Origin: Castor canadensis
Taxonomy: Eukaryota > Chordata > Mammalia > Rodentia > Castoridae
DNA length: 64,000 bases
NCBI RefSeq assembly: GCF_047511655.1
Contig: NC_133390.1
Coordinates: 161,050,583-161,114,582, forward strand
Direction of reading: 5' to 3'
The position numbers and the translations under genes are program-made. A model generated the notes under the pieces. It saw only the letters and a program-made list of their open reading frames with translations, was not told the origin of the DNA and did not search any database. Shown here piece after piece: positions 9,861 through 22,430 of this stretch. How positions within the stretch are numbered: position 1 is the first letter of the stretch; the number at the start of each line of letters is the position of its first letter.

Positions 9861-10418
9861 CTGCCGGTTTCTTGGGCTTCATTGTTCGGAACCCTTAACT
9901 AGAATTTGCCTGTAGCTCTGTAACTTGGCCTTTTAGAAGAACTCATTCATTCGCCTTTCAGCACCTTTATGTAGCCACCTGTTAATCCAGGAACCCTGAT
10001 TGATGTTTCATATGTCTACTGAACATTCTGGCCTGATGTTCTGCTGTCACACAGTCATCTGCTTCCTCCAGCTTTGGCCGACTTTGCATTTTAGTCAGGT
10101 TTGTCGCTCTTCAGCAATCTTAAAGAAGCCTTGAGGCTCTTTCTCAAAGATGAAAGGGCTCCAAGATGAAAGACAAGGTTCTTTTCCTGCTGGACTGTAC
10201 ACACTTATGAGTGGAAGGCCAGCTTCTCCCAGGAGTCAAGACAGTGGTAGGACTTGAAAATGATGAACTCACAGTCTGGGTAGGAGAAGGATTATGTCAC
10301 AGTTCCTGCTTTCATGAGCTGGCCATCTAATGGCAGCATCCTAAGATTTGAAATTCAAGCGCAGAGTGCAATGCTGTAACAGAGGCAACAACAAGATGTG
10401 CTGGCATGAGCAGCTGGT

Positions 10419-10457
10419 GGGAAGGAGGAGGGGGAGGGGGAGGGAGGAGGGAGGAGG
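10419..10457 (+). repeat. G-rich purine tract with quadruplex pattern
   Basis: A GGA/GGGGGA-type low-complexity run. At 10430-10451, four G-runs of 5, 5, 3 and 3 are separated by loops of 1, 1 and 4 bases, which fits the usual quadruplex pattern on the RNA-like strand. Confidence 0.8.
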
Positions 10458-10904
10458 ACTGTGTCCTCAGGAGTCTTCTATTCCAATCACCACTGCTGTC
10501 GTTTAACTCCTGAGGCTTTGTTAAGTAGGTTGCCTCCCAGGTGCGCATGTTTTTGGACACGTGACCCTCGTGTTGGTATGGTGAATGTGGGTTTATTTCC
10601 TCTGTAGGCTAGCAGAGAACAGTCTTCTCCAGGCATAGGCTCCAGGCCTACCTATTTCAGCCTCCTTGGATATACGTCTTATTGTACAGACGTCCCAATT
10701 TTGGAGATGAATTTGAGGAAGACAGCCATTTTTTTCTGTGATCTCTCATTAGTCGTTGTTTAAATTGGATTGAACTTAGACTGTTTAAGTTTTCTTGTAT
10801 AAAAATGACATTAGAGAATGTGGATGGTTCAAAATAGTTTGTAGCCCTGTTGGAGGAAAGAATTCAAAGCATGTGCTCCAGAGTGTGCCTGTTACTCATC
10901 TTTA

Positions 10905-11091
10905 TTGTTATTGTTGTTACTGTGGTACTGTGTATGCTACGCAAACCCTCTACCACTTGAGCTACACCCCCAGCATTTTCTTTATGTTTTGTTTTTGAGA
11001 GAGATCTGGTTTCCCTAACTTTCCCCAGGCTGACCTCACTCCTGCCTCCACCTCCTGGGATGATGACTGGAGCACACCACCATGCCTTGCT
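10905..11091 (-). mobile_element. composite SINE, 5' truncated
   Basis: TACCACTTGAGCTACACCCC, then GAGAGAGATCTGGTTTCCC ... CACCTCCTGGGATGATGACT ... CACACCACCATGCC: ID-like plus B1-like in reverse. Confidence 0.8.
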
Positions 11092-11114
11092 GTTAAGTGT
11101 CTTTAATGTTAGCA

Positions 11115-11270
11115 TTGTAGATGCACGTGGACTGGGTCACATGGTTTGCATTTGAATCCTAGCCCTGCTGCTTGCTAGCTGAGTGGCCTTGGGTCAGTTA
11201 ATTAAGTTTTTTAAGCCTGAGTTTCCATTTTTATAATGCAGATTTATAATAGCATCTATCTCTGGGCCAC
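11115..11270 (+). mobile_element. MIR SINE
   Basis: TTTGAATCCTAGCCCTGCTG, CTTGCTAGCTGAGTGGCCTT and GAGTTTCCATTTTTATAATG follow the MIR consensus order. Confidence 0.8.
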
Positions 11271-12009
11271 CATCTTAAAAAACAATCTCCACTTTACCAT
11301 CTTTTTTAAAAAATAGAGGATTAAGTGGAGGGACATTGGAGGTTTTATAGTGCCTGATGAATAGTGACCAGTAAATGTCACTTGTTAATTTTTATTATTG
11401 GTATCATTACAAACATACCACAGCAAAAGAAAAAAAAAGAGTTTTTCTTTGAATTCTACAAGCTGCCTCAGTATTCCCAAGGTCTTTGGTCCCTTGGAGA
11501 TTAAGAGTTAGAATGCAATAAAGTGAAATTAGAACAAACAGTTTGTCACCCACACATGCCACAGTATAGAAGTGTTCTCAGTAGGTTAAAGCACAGCTCT
11601 ATTCTACCACAATAGCAGTCATTGACATCAAGAATTATGCCATCAACAGTCATTTTTTCCCTAGGTTTCCTTTATATCACTGAGAAATCTCAGTTTTCCT
11701 GTCCTCTATTGCAGAATCTTATTTACAAATTACTCCTTACTCACCCCCCTACCCTTAATCATCTGAGTCTTGTATAGCTATAGAGAAATTGGAATTGGGA
11801 GATGCAACAGGAATTCTGATACTTCTCTCTCTCTAAGGTTCACCATTTGGCAGCTGAAATTGTTCAAAACTAGTTTCTTTTAGGAGTGACTCATTCGAAA
11901 GTGGGTTGGCAAATGGAACTGGGTTATCTTCATCTTGGAGGTCAGTTAAGATCTAGGGAAACTCACAGGGCATTTCCATCTGTTAATTCATATGAGATTA
12001 TTAGTCCCC

Positions 12010-12126
12010 TTTTTGTTTGTTTGAGATAGGGTCTTGCTGTGGAGCCCAGGTTGGCCTCAATCTCACAATCTTCTAGCCTGTGCCCCCAAGTGCTTGGATT
12101 ACAGGTGTGTACCACCATGCTCAATA
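12010..12126 (-). mobile_element. B1-like SINE monomer
   Basis: TTGAGATAGGGTCTTGCTGT, GCCCAGGTTGGCCTCAATCT and GTGCTTGGATTACAGGTGTG give a complete reverse B1-like monomer. Confidence 0.85.
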
Positions 12127-12869
12127 GATTATCAGTCACTTGTAGGCATTTTATTTACCTTGGCTCCTTGGACTTCTCTTTACCCAACTACCAGACAATG
12201 TCAAGAGTTACCAACTGAACTGAGAAGGGTCTGAAACCAAATGCAGGTATGGTTGATGATTGAAGAATTTGTTTGGCATTATTCCTGTGCTCATTCTGTT
12301 AATACATAAAATTGAGGGTTAATTATTATATTTTTGTTTGAACTCCTCAGTTAAGACCATGTGGGCTTCTTGATAGACTCAAACGTTAGTATCTATCAGT
12401 CCTCTGTGGTGTGTAGTGTTGGAATGCTATTTTCATTGGAGCTTTGGAATTTGTCATGAATCTTCAATATGTCTCTCCTAATATTGATGCTTCTGTTGCA
12501 ACAGCTGATAGCTTCTCAGATTAATGATGAGGGAAATGTGAGCACTTCAAGGTTACATAGTTTCTCACAGAGTTAACCGAAACATGGTAACAGTTGAGCA
12601 GGGGAAGGTAGAAATGTCAAAGAACAAACAGAATGCTGAAACTCAGAAATAAAGAAGGACAGGAAAAAGGTATTACCATTGATTAGTTGGGGGTGGCTGC
12701 AAGAAACTCATAATGAGCTTTCTCTTTTAAAAAGATGGTACAGGTTGTACTGGATTGTACTAATGCCTCACTTACCTGGTATCTTTGGAAATGTGGTATA
12801 AATTCTTCATAAATAGGTTTTCCAGATAATGGAAGTGAGATCGGAGTGCTGAAGCAAGAAGGAACCTGG

Positions 12870-12975
12870 GGGTGGTCTGTTCCACCCTTCTGTTTTTACA
12901 GATGGGGAAGCCAGAGGTCAGAGAGCAGGAGTAACTTGCCTCAGGATCCTAGTTACTTGGGGTCATAATGGGGTT
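12870..12975 (-). mobile_element. MIR SINE fragment
   Basis: TTTTTACAGATGGGGAAGCC, GAGGTCAGAGAGCAGGAGTA and ACTTGCCTCAGGATCCTAG match reverse MIR. Confidence 0.6.
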
Positions 12976-14257
12976 CAGAGCAGTGCTTTGTCTGTGACCA
13001 CACCTCTGTACTTTTCCATCACTTTTTATGCAAATCTTCCTAAGCATTTACATTCCTGCCTTTTCAGCAGGCCACACTGGTGTCATGATTATCATTAGGA
13101 ATGCATGGTAATTTGTCCAAATTCTCTCCTGGCCTTTTGAAATATGGAAAGCTTTGACTTCTGTGTGGTGGAATGTTAGGGATTTTGAATTCTTGTGCTT
13201 ACTTTTTAAATAATTTTTCATCCTTCTTCTTGGTGTCAGCTGTCACTCCTTAGTATTACTGTTTGCTTGATAGAATTGTATCTTACCTCTGAGGCTTTTT
13301 TCTTTCTTTAATGGTGCCATGGAGAGTTGAGGCTGTTGGGATGGATGAGGCATTAATATTCTTGGTAGAACTCCTTTACAAGCCACTGAATTCTGTAAGA
13401 TCCTAGAAATCACAGCATGACTTGTCTTTATTTTCTGTAGAACTTTTTCTCTAGCATCTCTTTGTTCACCCAGCACTGCCATATTAGGGACTGGAGAGCA
13501 TCTGAGCAATTACTGTTGCCCATTAATCAAGAGAAACTAGCGTTCACAAATAGGGCTTAACCTGGCCTTCTATTGAATGCCCCTTTCTTTCATGGCTGCT
13601 TATCTTTCTGGAGGGAAGTCATTTACCTGTCTGACTGCCCTGACTCTGTATCTTCTAGCCAGCCTATCCAAATTCACACACTGACCAGCTCATGAAATCT
13701 AGATTGTAGTAATCATCTATGACCCTGTTTGCCTGTTCTTGGCCTGTTTATGCCTCTGCCCCGTTCCTCTCGTGGCTCTCTCTCTTCTATCCAACTTCTT
13801 CCCCTGCCCCTCCCAACACATATACCAGAGTCTTTTAGGCTATGTACATGTTCTCTCTGGCTCCCATTTTTAAGGACTCTGGATGACTGGGACTGGAGCT
13901 GCCACAAAGAGTGTCTCCTGCTTTATCTGGGCCTTCAAGACCCAGGTTTTGGCCCCAGCCCATTGGTGTCCAGCTCATCTGGCCCTTCTATGAGACAGTG
14001 CAAAAACCTACCTGAGAGGCCTGCAGACTTTCTAGTTCTGAAACTCTGGCAATCTGTGAGTTCTCCATCTCAGTGTGTCTCCCTTTCCATTGTTTCCTAG
14101 TCGTTCACCAGGGGTTGGCAAAGAGAGAGGATGTTGTTTACCATTGTTTCTAGGGCACTATGACATATGCTCACAGTTGGGCCATGAGCCAATCCAGATT
14201 TTCGGGGGTTAGTAAATTTCATCTGGATTAGTGATCCATATTGAACCTTTTGTTCCT

Positions 14258-14790
14258 TAATCGTTCAACACATTTATTAAATGCCTGCTAAATGTAAGGT
14301 ATTACGCTAGACGCTGGGAATAGAGTGATGCACAGACATTCTCAGCTCCTGTCTTTATGGAGTTTATATCCAGGAGGTAAGACAGACAACAAACAAGAAA
14401 GACAAATACAAATAAGAGTATATAAACAAGCAAACAAATATTAGATGAAAAGATAACTTCAAATATGATAGGAAGAAAAAACCATGCTGATGTAATGGTG
14501 ATGGGAGAGCCATGGTAATTTACTTCAGGAGGGTCTGGAAGGCAGAACTAAATGATGACAAAGATCCAGCCATATGAAGAGCTACCAGAACAGCAGTGTA
14601 GATCGAGGGAAAAACCACACAGAGGCCGTGGGTGGGAACAAGCTTGTGATCAGTATGGTTAGAGCTTGGTGAGTGAAGAAGGAGTGTTGAGATGACACAG
14701 CTGTTGGAGAAGAGAAAACCCGAGCCTTTTTGGACTTTCTTCTCAGTACAGTGAGAGGTTGTTAGGGTGGAATGATACAGTTTGGTTTGT
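14258..14790 (-). mobile_element. L2 LINE 3' fragment
   Basis: ACATTTATTAAATGCCTGCT, GCTAGACGCTGGGAATAGAG, ATGGAGTTTATATCCAGGAG and GACAGACAACAAACAAG follow reverse L2. The following purine-rich part fits its continuation less clearly. Confidence 0.65.
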
Positions 14791-16546
14791 TTCAAAAGCT
14801 CCCTGCCTCTGGCATGGAGACTAAACTGTGGAGGCCATCCGGCCTGATTGGCTGTTGAAGGGTATGGAATTCACCTTTGTGCTACAAGGCTGCAGCTGAA
14901 GCTGTGCTGTCCCTGGGATAATCACTTTGCTGCCTCAGTTGTTTTCAGATCTCCTAGTTCTAAACATTTAATCTGTGTTCTGGCTTAATCAAGAAGCAGC
15001 TCTCTCCTAGTGCCAGGCTTGGCACAGAAAATGTAGGCGTGATGCCCTTTGTTGAGCATCCTGGTGTGGAGAGAATGAAGAAAGCAGACCCTGGTGGACC
15101 CCAGGACAATGCAGCTGACCCTTAGCACCTGGGAACTTGTCGGAAGCTTTGGAAACCTTATACTATGCTTCTGCAAAACAGTTGCAGATGGTCTGGACTG
15201 ATGATTAAATATCATTGCTGCTCTGCCTAAATCTGCTGTGGCCATCCTCTCTATGTCTGGTTGTACATTACAGCAGGTAATTAAGGAGGCACAGCCATTT
15301 CTGGTTACTTCTCGCACATCTTTTTTAGTTGGCTTAGGGGGGACATCTCAGTTTCTGCTGGCGGTGTGACTTCAGTGAGTGCCATCCACAAATGGCTGGT
15401 TTTTTGTTTTGTTTTCAAAATTAAATAGCAACAACAGCAAAAAACCAAACCAAAACTTGAAAGGAACAGTCTCTAATGAAAGGGAATAATTGCCTGCCTT
15501 TGCCATTCTCCAGTGGGAGTTCTGCCATCACTCTTGCCATGGTTGGCAGGGACTTTTCCTCCTGAGTTAGCACATAGAGATCTGAACGGGTGGAGATAGC
15601 ACAAATTAGCATGGATGCAAGCACATCTGCAGAGGGACAGATTTCCCTCAGACCAGAGGTGCCATTGGTGAACACTACCCTAATTCTCCATGCATCTCTT
15701 AGCCCTGATGACAGCACTGATCAGCAGGTGAAAAGCATTGCTTATGCACCACCTGAGGTGGGCAATATTTTAAGACTTCAGAGTTTCTAAGGGCCTCAGG
15801 CTGCCAGGGTAAATTTTCTGAATATTGTCTCTCTGGCTTCTCACTGGGGATCCTTATGCCTCACTCAGCATGATGAACTAGAGGAGACAGAAATCCTGCT
15901 TCTTCTACCTCTTCTTTTTGTCAAAGACTTCTTCCAGCCTCACAGAACCAGAACTCACAAGGACACAGAAGGCTCAGAGGGGAAAAGAGATGGCATCTGC
16001 CTCTGCTGACAGGACTTGTGCCAGGGGTAGCATGGGGATTCTGTAATGAAGATTGCAAATCACTTTCCATCCTCTTGGAGCCTGTCCTATAATTAGAAGA
16101 TTAAACATTTTGCTTAAATTAGTAAGTTTCCCCTACCTCCTCTGAGTGCTTCTGCCACCCTTAGAGCAGGATGGAGACTGGTACCAGGCTCCGTGTTCTA
16201 GTCATGGTTGTCAGCAGGGAGTTGAAGAAGTCTTATTTTAATTAAAAAAGCAATTTTTAGCCTTTTTCACCTTGTGGGAGGCAGAGACCCTTCTGACCAT
16301 GTAAACTTTGTGATGGCTGAGTGCAGTGAGCATAGCTTTTCTCAGAAGCATGACATGGAGCCTGACAGCATAGCATTGTGTGGGGCCTGAGAGGCTGGGT
16401 GTGAAGTCTCACCTATACATTAAAGGCAGGTTGCCCTTCACTTGGCAGGTCATGTTTATGGGAGAACAGGATCACTTACAAGTGATCAGGCGTTCCTGAT
16501 TTGAACGGCTTATAGAGGCACAGATGCCACCTAGCCCAAAGAACAA

Positions 16547-16633
16547 AAGGCCTGGGTGTATGGCTCAAGTAGTAGAGGGCTTGCTTGCCTAACAAGCACA
16601 AGGCCTGAGTTCAAGCCCCAGTACTTCCAAAAT
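16547..16633 (+). mobile_element. ID-like SINE
   Basis: TGGGTGTATGGCTCAAGTAG ... AACAAGCACAAGGCCTGAGT, TCAAGCCCCAGTACTTCC and a short A-rich end. Confidence 0.85.
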
Positions 16634-16664
16634 CAAATACCCCCAAACTAAGATACTGTGTTTA

Positions 16665-16964
16665 CGGCCAGGTGTTCATGTCTACAATCCCAGCTACTCA
16701 GGAGGTAGTGGTCAGGAGGACTGAAGTTCAAGGCCAGGCCAGGCAAAAAGTTATTGAGACCTCTTTGTGACAGATGAGCTGGGTTTAGTGACTCACTTCT
16801 GTAATCCCAGCTATCAGCCGGTCGGTGTAGACAGGATGATTGTGGTTCAGAGGTTGGCCGTAGGCAAGAATGTGAGAATGTATCCAAAAAATAATTGAAG
16901 CAGTAAAGGACTGGGGGTTTTGCCTCAAGTCTACAAGCAGGATGCCCATACTGAAAAAAACAAA
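16665..16964 (+). mobile_element. composite SINE (two B1-like monomers plus ID-like tail)
   Basis: Two monomers (CTACAATCCCAGCTACTCAG ... and ACTTCTGTAATCCCAGCTAT ...) are followed by a diverged ID-like tail (GGACTGGGGGTTTTGCCTCA) and an A-rich end. Open frames on the minus strand here are repeat-derived. Confidence 0.75.
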
Positions 16965-16997
16965 GACAAAGAGCAAAGGCCTGGAACTTCCATATTG

Positions 16998-17180
16998 AAG
17001 CCGACCGAGAGCCACGCTCTGTGCTGTTTGACTTATGTATGTTATCCCATCTCATCCTAAAGGCGGCCCTAGGAAGGCAATGTTCTTATTCCCACTTTGT
17101 AGGGGAGGAAATGAAGCGCGTAGATTTAATAACTTTCCCAAAGACACCCATGAAGTAGATGGTGGAATCTTCTTACTAGA
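16998..17180 (-). mobile_element. MIR-like repeat
   Basis: TATCCCATCTCATCCTAAAG, TATTCCCACTTTGTAGGGGA, GGAAATGAAGCGCG and AACTTTCCCAAAGACACCC match the reverse MIR pattern. Confidence 0.6.
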
Positions 17181-18179
17181 AGAGGGCTCTCATGGATGAA
17201 GGCAGTGTAAAATGGAAAAAGAGCAAGTCTAGAGTAGAACGTGGCAAAGGGCACCATTGCTCTTGTGCTTGCCTCCAGTCTGCCTCAGTATCATTATTAG
17301 AATTGCTTGGTATGTACCTTTCTTCTCATTGGACTGTGACCAGCTGAGTGCTCTCTATTGAGTAAATGCTACCCAAAGCAAGATAGAAAGAGTAAGGGGT
17401 GAGTGAATGAAGCAGTGATCTATGATGGGGACTGATTTGAATCTCTTCTAAGTATCTTTTCCCATTACATCTTAACACCTCCCTAGTTGCCTTCTTTCTC
17501 TTGCCTCTTTCTTGATGGGGAGTAGATTAAGCTGTGCTTGTGAATGATGGCGGCCCTAGTTATAGGGAACTTGCCTGGGCTGGGTGAAACTAATTTTAAA
17601 TAACAGTAGATGGCCATCATGAAAGCCTGATTCTATTCCTGTAGTAACCTTAGAGTTGATTGGCATTTATTTTAAAGACTGGGGCTGCCTCTGACCCTAC
17701 AACAAGAGATCGATTGGCTCATTTATTTGCCAGAGATTTACTGTAAGTCTGCCATAGGCCATAATTGCTGTTTTCTCTTTATCCAGCTGCATAGGCAAGA
17801 AATGAGATCATACAGAACAAGATTAGTTTTTATTTTGTGTTGGTTAGGTCTGGCATATCCATTTCCATTTGATATTTTTTCTTTTTAAAAATAATATTGA
17901 GTACTTTTTCTGGGTTAGGCACTTTCACATATTATTCCACAGTGCCAGGAGGGTTTTTCCCAAGACTGAAACTAAGGTTGAAACTGGTGATTTTTCCAAA
18001 GTCACATCTAGTAACAACAAATGCAGGTGGCTTGACTACCATTTTCTCCTCTCTGCATATTTTCCTATTAATGGGACTCATTTAGTATCAATTTCTTATG
18101 TTTTGTACAGTGTAAGAAGCCTCAGGAAACATCTAGCAAGCACAGAAACCAGATTAGGCAGTCTGCTTGCCATTACAAG

Positions 18180-18400
18180 GGGTAGCGTGATGTAAGGCTT
18201 GGCCTGCCTGGCCCTGATTGAATCCCTTCGCCACCCTCTCCCAGCTCTTTGACCTTTGGCAATTTGCTAAGGAAGCCTCCTGCACCTCAGTGACCTCACT
18301 TTAGAAATGGGAATAGATTACCTACCTAGAAGGGTTGTTTGGGATTAAAAAGAAAATGAAATGTTAAGTTTCCAGCACAGAGAAGGCCCATAGTTAGTGG
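18180..18400 (+). mobile_element. MIR SINE
   Basis: TTTGACCTTTGGCAATTTGC, CACCTCAGTGACCTCACTTT, AGAAATGGGAATAGATTACC and TACCTAGAAGGGTTGTTTGG follow MIR. Confidence 0.7.
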
Positions 18401-19716
18401 TAGTTGGACAGTCACTTGATGGAGAAGCTGTAGGAGGAATTCTTCATGTGTTCTTTAAACCCCACGATTTTGTGACCTTAGTGCCTCCTAATCTTTGTGA
18501 GATTTATATGTGACTGCCTTTTAAGGCCCAGCCTGGCTGACTGCTGTGGCTTTGTTTAAAAGCGGTGGCTGAATTCCCTTATATACAGGGTATTTTGGGC
18601 AGTGCATCTCTGTGTTTTTGTATGTTTACTGGAATTCTCAAGTTCCTAAGTAATTTCAGTCTGAGACGAGTGAGTAGAATTGATGTCAGGCTGCCTTAAC
18701 ACAGGTGTTATAAACAAGATTAAGAGGTTGTTGAAAAGATATCAGTGGAGCTCTGGGGCTGACTTTCTGAAGTCATTCTAAATTGACAGCTAATGGGTAG
18801 TTTGCCTTGATGGCTCTCTCTGAGTTGGTTGTAACTGACTGGAGATTCACCACAGAGGAAACTTGCTTATGAAGATTTGCTTTCCTTTACCATGAAGTGA
18901 GGCTCTAGGAACATGGACTACTGTCTTTGCGTCATGCAGAGGACAGTTGCCTTTGCACAGTTTCCATGCCTCTTTTTAGACACAGCCACTTTTAATGTTT
19001 GATATCCTAAGCCTGAGAAGCTGCAGACAAAATTTTGGGGAGAGATGGCTCAGAATAATTGTTTTATTCCAATTATGTATTTACTTTGTATATAAGACAC
19101 TTATTTACCTATTTATCTTGCCCATGACTGAGTTTTTTCCTGCCCAGCGAAGAATACATTCTTTCTGGTCTACCAGATGCTCCTGCTAGGGGATTATCTT
19201 AAAATGTTCTTGAAGTAAGCAGAAATTAATTTAAAAACTCTTTGAAATCAATTTTATAGTCTCCCTGAGAAAGAGATGTGGTGGTGGGAATAGGGCTTAT
19301 ATAGGCAATTTGTAGGTGGCTAAGGCTACCAGAGAATTCATTTTGATTATCTTCCACATGACCAGAGTGCTGTTTTCTAGGTGGAGAAAGTATTTCTGAC
19401 ACTGAGTTGTCATCTAAGAATGACTCATTTACCATCCTTGTCTTTATTGGGAATGGAGGTATTTTGCTAATGTTAGTGGTTTGTAAGGCTTCTAGGAGTA
19501 GTAAAAACCTTTGAGGAAAATAAACTGCATCTTTGATCAAAGCAGACATGAAGCCATCTCTTTTCATTGCCTGTGATGGGCTCATCAACAAGCATGCGTT
19601 AGGCCACGTACCAGATATTTCACCCAAGCTGAGAGAGAGGCAAATCAGCTCACAGGTACTGACTGGAGAGTCTTCAGACTCTGCTGAATCACCCAAATGT
19701 TGAAAAACTCTCTCTC

Positions 19717-19799
19717 TTTGATGGTGGTACTGGGGTTTGAACTCAGGCCCTGAGCTTGCTGTGGCAAGTGCTCTACCACTTGAGCCACGCCTCCAGGCT
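19717..19799 (-). mobile_element. ID-like SINE
   Basis: GGTACTGGGGTTTGAACTCA, AAGTGCTCTACCACTTGAGC and CACGCCTCCAGGCT, a nearly complete reverse copy. Confidence 0.85.
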
Positions 19800-20486
19800 G
19801 AAAAATGCTGTTTTTTAAACTAGAAACTCAGGTAAAGTTCCACTTGATTCTGTCTTCCTTGAAACAAATGTGGTAGCTACTATGCTAGCAGATTTTGTGG
19901 ATAAATTGTAAGCTTTAAGAGACATGGTGATAGCCAAAGGGGCTCAGCTTTGGAGACCAAAACCATGTTAGAACCCTTAAGTGATGAATGAGCAAGTGTT
20001 TGCCAATGAATAAAGTGGTTAGTTTCTTTCTCAGAATCCAGTTTGCACTCCTCTAGTTCTGGATCATTCATCCCTCCTTTCAGTTTTCTCAAAACATCTT
20101 CACTTTTTCCTTTTCTCCTCTGTGTTCCTGGTAGTATATACCCTCCACCCACCAACAACTCCTGCTACGAGGAAGAATGCAGTTTCTAATCTTGGCAGTG
20201 ACCTCAGGGACAACTTATACAAAAAGTAATTAAAGATTTCCTTGCCCTACTTTTGACCTAATGAAATCATCCATTGCGAGAGGCAATATTCCACTGGCTG
20301 AGAAGTCTCTGTTAGCACAATTGCATGCAACAGGTGTGCCAAGTAACTTGCAGAACTGTGTGGGCCTGCTGGTAGTCAAATGCATACTCCACCTCCTTCT
20401 TTTAGATGCTTCTAAAATATCTGACCTTTGTGTTGTCCTAAATAGTAAGGAGAATTTATTGAATCTGAGCCTTAGTTAAAAATTAT

Positions 20487-20580
20487 AGGGCTGGTGGAGT
20501 GGTTCAACTGGTAGAGCACCTGCCTAGCAAGTGTGAGGCTCTGACTTCAAACCCCAATACTGCCAAAAACAAACAAAAAC
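20487..20580 (+). mobile_element. ID-like SINE
   Basis: GGGCTGGTGGAGTGGTTCAA, GAGCACCTGCCTAGCAAGTG and TTCAAACCCCAATACTGCC with an A-rich (CAAA)-type tail. Confidence 0.88.
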
Positions 20581-20591
20581 TGTAAATTATT

Positions 20592-20758
20592 ATTTTTTTT
20601 TATGTGGTACCTCAGGGACTTCACCTTATTTTTGTGAAGGGTTTTTCGAGATAGTGTCTTGTGGAACTATTTCCCTGGGCTGGCTTCAGACTGCAGTCTT
20701 CCTGATCTCTGCCTCCTGAGTAGCTCGGATTACAGGTGTGAGCCACCGGTGCCTGACC
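20592..20758 (-). mobile_element. composite SINE, B1-like part
   Basis: GGGTTTTTCGAGATAGTGTC, TCTGCCTCCTGAGTAGCTCG and GATTACAGGTGTGAGCCACC show a reverse B1-like monomer with a remnant of the ID-like unit at the left. Confidence 0.8.
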
Positions 20759-20759
20759 T

Positions 20760-20768
20760 TATTTATTT

Positions 20769-20803
<35 letters not shown>

Positions 20804-20913
20804 TTTTTTGATACATGATCTTGCTGTGTAGCCCAGGCTGGCCTTAAATTTGTGAGCCTCCTGCCCCAGCCTGCAAGAGTGTCAAGATTATAGGCATGTG
20901 TTGCCATGTACAG
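20760..20913 (-). mobile_element. B1-like SINE with (TTTA)n tail
   Basis: A (TTTA)n microsatellite at about 20760-20807 is the complement of the A-rich tail of a reverse B1-like monomer (CTTGCTGTGTAGCCCAGGCT ... AGATTATAGGCATGTG). The tetranucleotide run is likely length-variable. Confidence 0.85.
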
Positions 20914-21485
20914 TTCATAAATAATTTTAAGTGTCTTTCCCATGTTAATTTGTTATTTAATGTTCAAAAATTCAGAGTGGACTGATGTTAATGGAAGGTA
21001 ACTGAGGCTCAGTGTAGGAATGATCTTAGGGAAGGGCTCCTTATTGAAATACCCATGCAGATAGATGATACTGTGCTCTTCTAGGTATCAAAATTCTCAA
21101 AACTAAGGGGCAGCTGCAGAAAGAGCTCATTTGGCTAAAGGATGGCAAGAGGCAGAGATGCTGCAAACCATGCCTTTAAGGTGATAGTTTCTGAGGTTGT
21201 GACAGGAAAACGGTCTGGAGGTATGTGTTTTGCTTTTGCAGAGGTGAGAGAGCCCAGGTCTAGTTCTGTAGCTTTCAGGCTCAAGTCTTTTAACTTCTTT
21301 CAGTCTCAGTTTATTCATCTATAAATTGTAGGGTTAAGCTAATAGCCTTTGGGCCAGTCTGTCATTGTGGTAATTCCATACATGTTGTACTTGTGTGCTT
21401 TGAACAATTTCACCTCCTCTGTTATATTCTCATTTCCCCTTCCTTCCTCCCCTCTTTTTCAGGCAGAATTTGGTGAGATTCATTA

Positions 21486-21530
21486 TTCTCTCTCTCTCTG
21501 TATATATGTGTACATATATATATATATATT
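21486..21530. repeat. (TC)n/(TA)n microsatellite
   Basis: A TCTCTCTC run passes through TGTATATATGTG into a long TATATATA run. Confidence 0.85.
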
Positions 21531-21559
21531 CTCTTTTCCTTCCTGCTGATCCTCCCTGC

Positions 21560-22430
21560 CCTCTTTCACATTCATGTCTTCTTACTGTCATTATTATCAT
21601 CATCATCATTTCAGGTCTAGGTTCCACAAAAGAGCGAGAACATGCAATATTTGACTTTTGGAGCTTGGTTTAATATCACTCAACATGATGATTTCCAGTT
21701 CCATTGATTTTCCTGTAAATGACATAATTTCATTTTTCTTCATGGCTGAGTAATATTCCACAGTGTGTGTATGTGTGTATGTATGTATGTGTGTATGTGT
21801 GTGTATACATATACTCATCCATCAGTTGTTGGGTTCCTTGACTGATTCCATAGTTTAGTTGTGATCAGAGCTGCAATAAACATGGGTATGCAGGTACCGC
21901 TCCTGTATATTGACTTACATTCCTTCAGATAAAGGCCCAAGAGTGGTGGTGGGGTCATAAGGTGTGTATATTTTTAGTTTTTTGAGGAGCCTCCTTACTG
22001 AATTCCATAGTGGTTGTACTAGTTTACATTCCCACCAATAGTGTATGAAGATTCCTTTCTACCCCAAGTCCTCACCATTTATTGTTTGTTTTCTTGATGA
22101 TGGCCAATCTGACCGAGGTGAGATGGAATCTTAGTGTGGTTTTGATTTGCATTTTTTTATGGCTAAGGATGTGAGCATTTATTAGCCATTCGAATTTCTT
22201 CTGAGAACTGTCTGTTCAATTTGTTTGCCCATTTATCAATTGGATTGTTTGTTCTTTTCCCTTTATCTGTTGAATAGTTTGCAAAGATTTTCTCCCATTC
22301 TGTGGGTTTTCTCTCAATTCTGGTAATTGTTTCTTTTGATGTGCAGAAACTTTAATTTGATGCAGTCCCTTTTCTCAGTTCTTGCTCTTGGATCTTGGGC
22401 AGTTTGAATCTGAGTTTTATCATGCTTACC
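21560..22430 (-). mobile_element. L1 LINE, ORF2 3' end and 3' UTR fragment
   Basis: It contains the antisense L1 hallmarks ATGGCTGAGTAATATTCCAC, CTGCAATAAACATGGGTATG, ACATTCCCACCAATAGTGTA and GTGGTTTTGATTTGCATTTTT. The minus frame at 21606-21818 reads EYYSAMKKNEIMSF, the typical L1 ORF2 C-terminal motif. The 5' end of the element is missing. A (TG/TATG)n microsatellite lies at 21764-21810. Confidence 0.88.

Noticed and set aside
16648-17055. 135-codon - frame
   Set aside because: It lies across a composite SINE, whose complement gives the typical SINE-derived peptides.
20760-20807. (TTTA)n as an independent regulatory repeat
   Set aside because: It is the complement of the A-rich tail of the neighbouring reverse SINE, which explains it fully.
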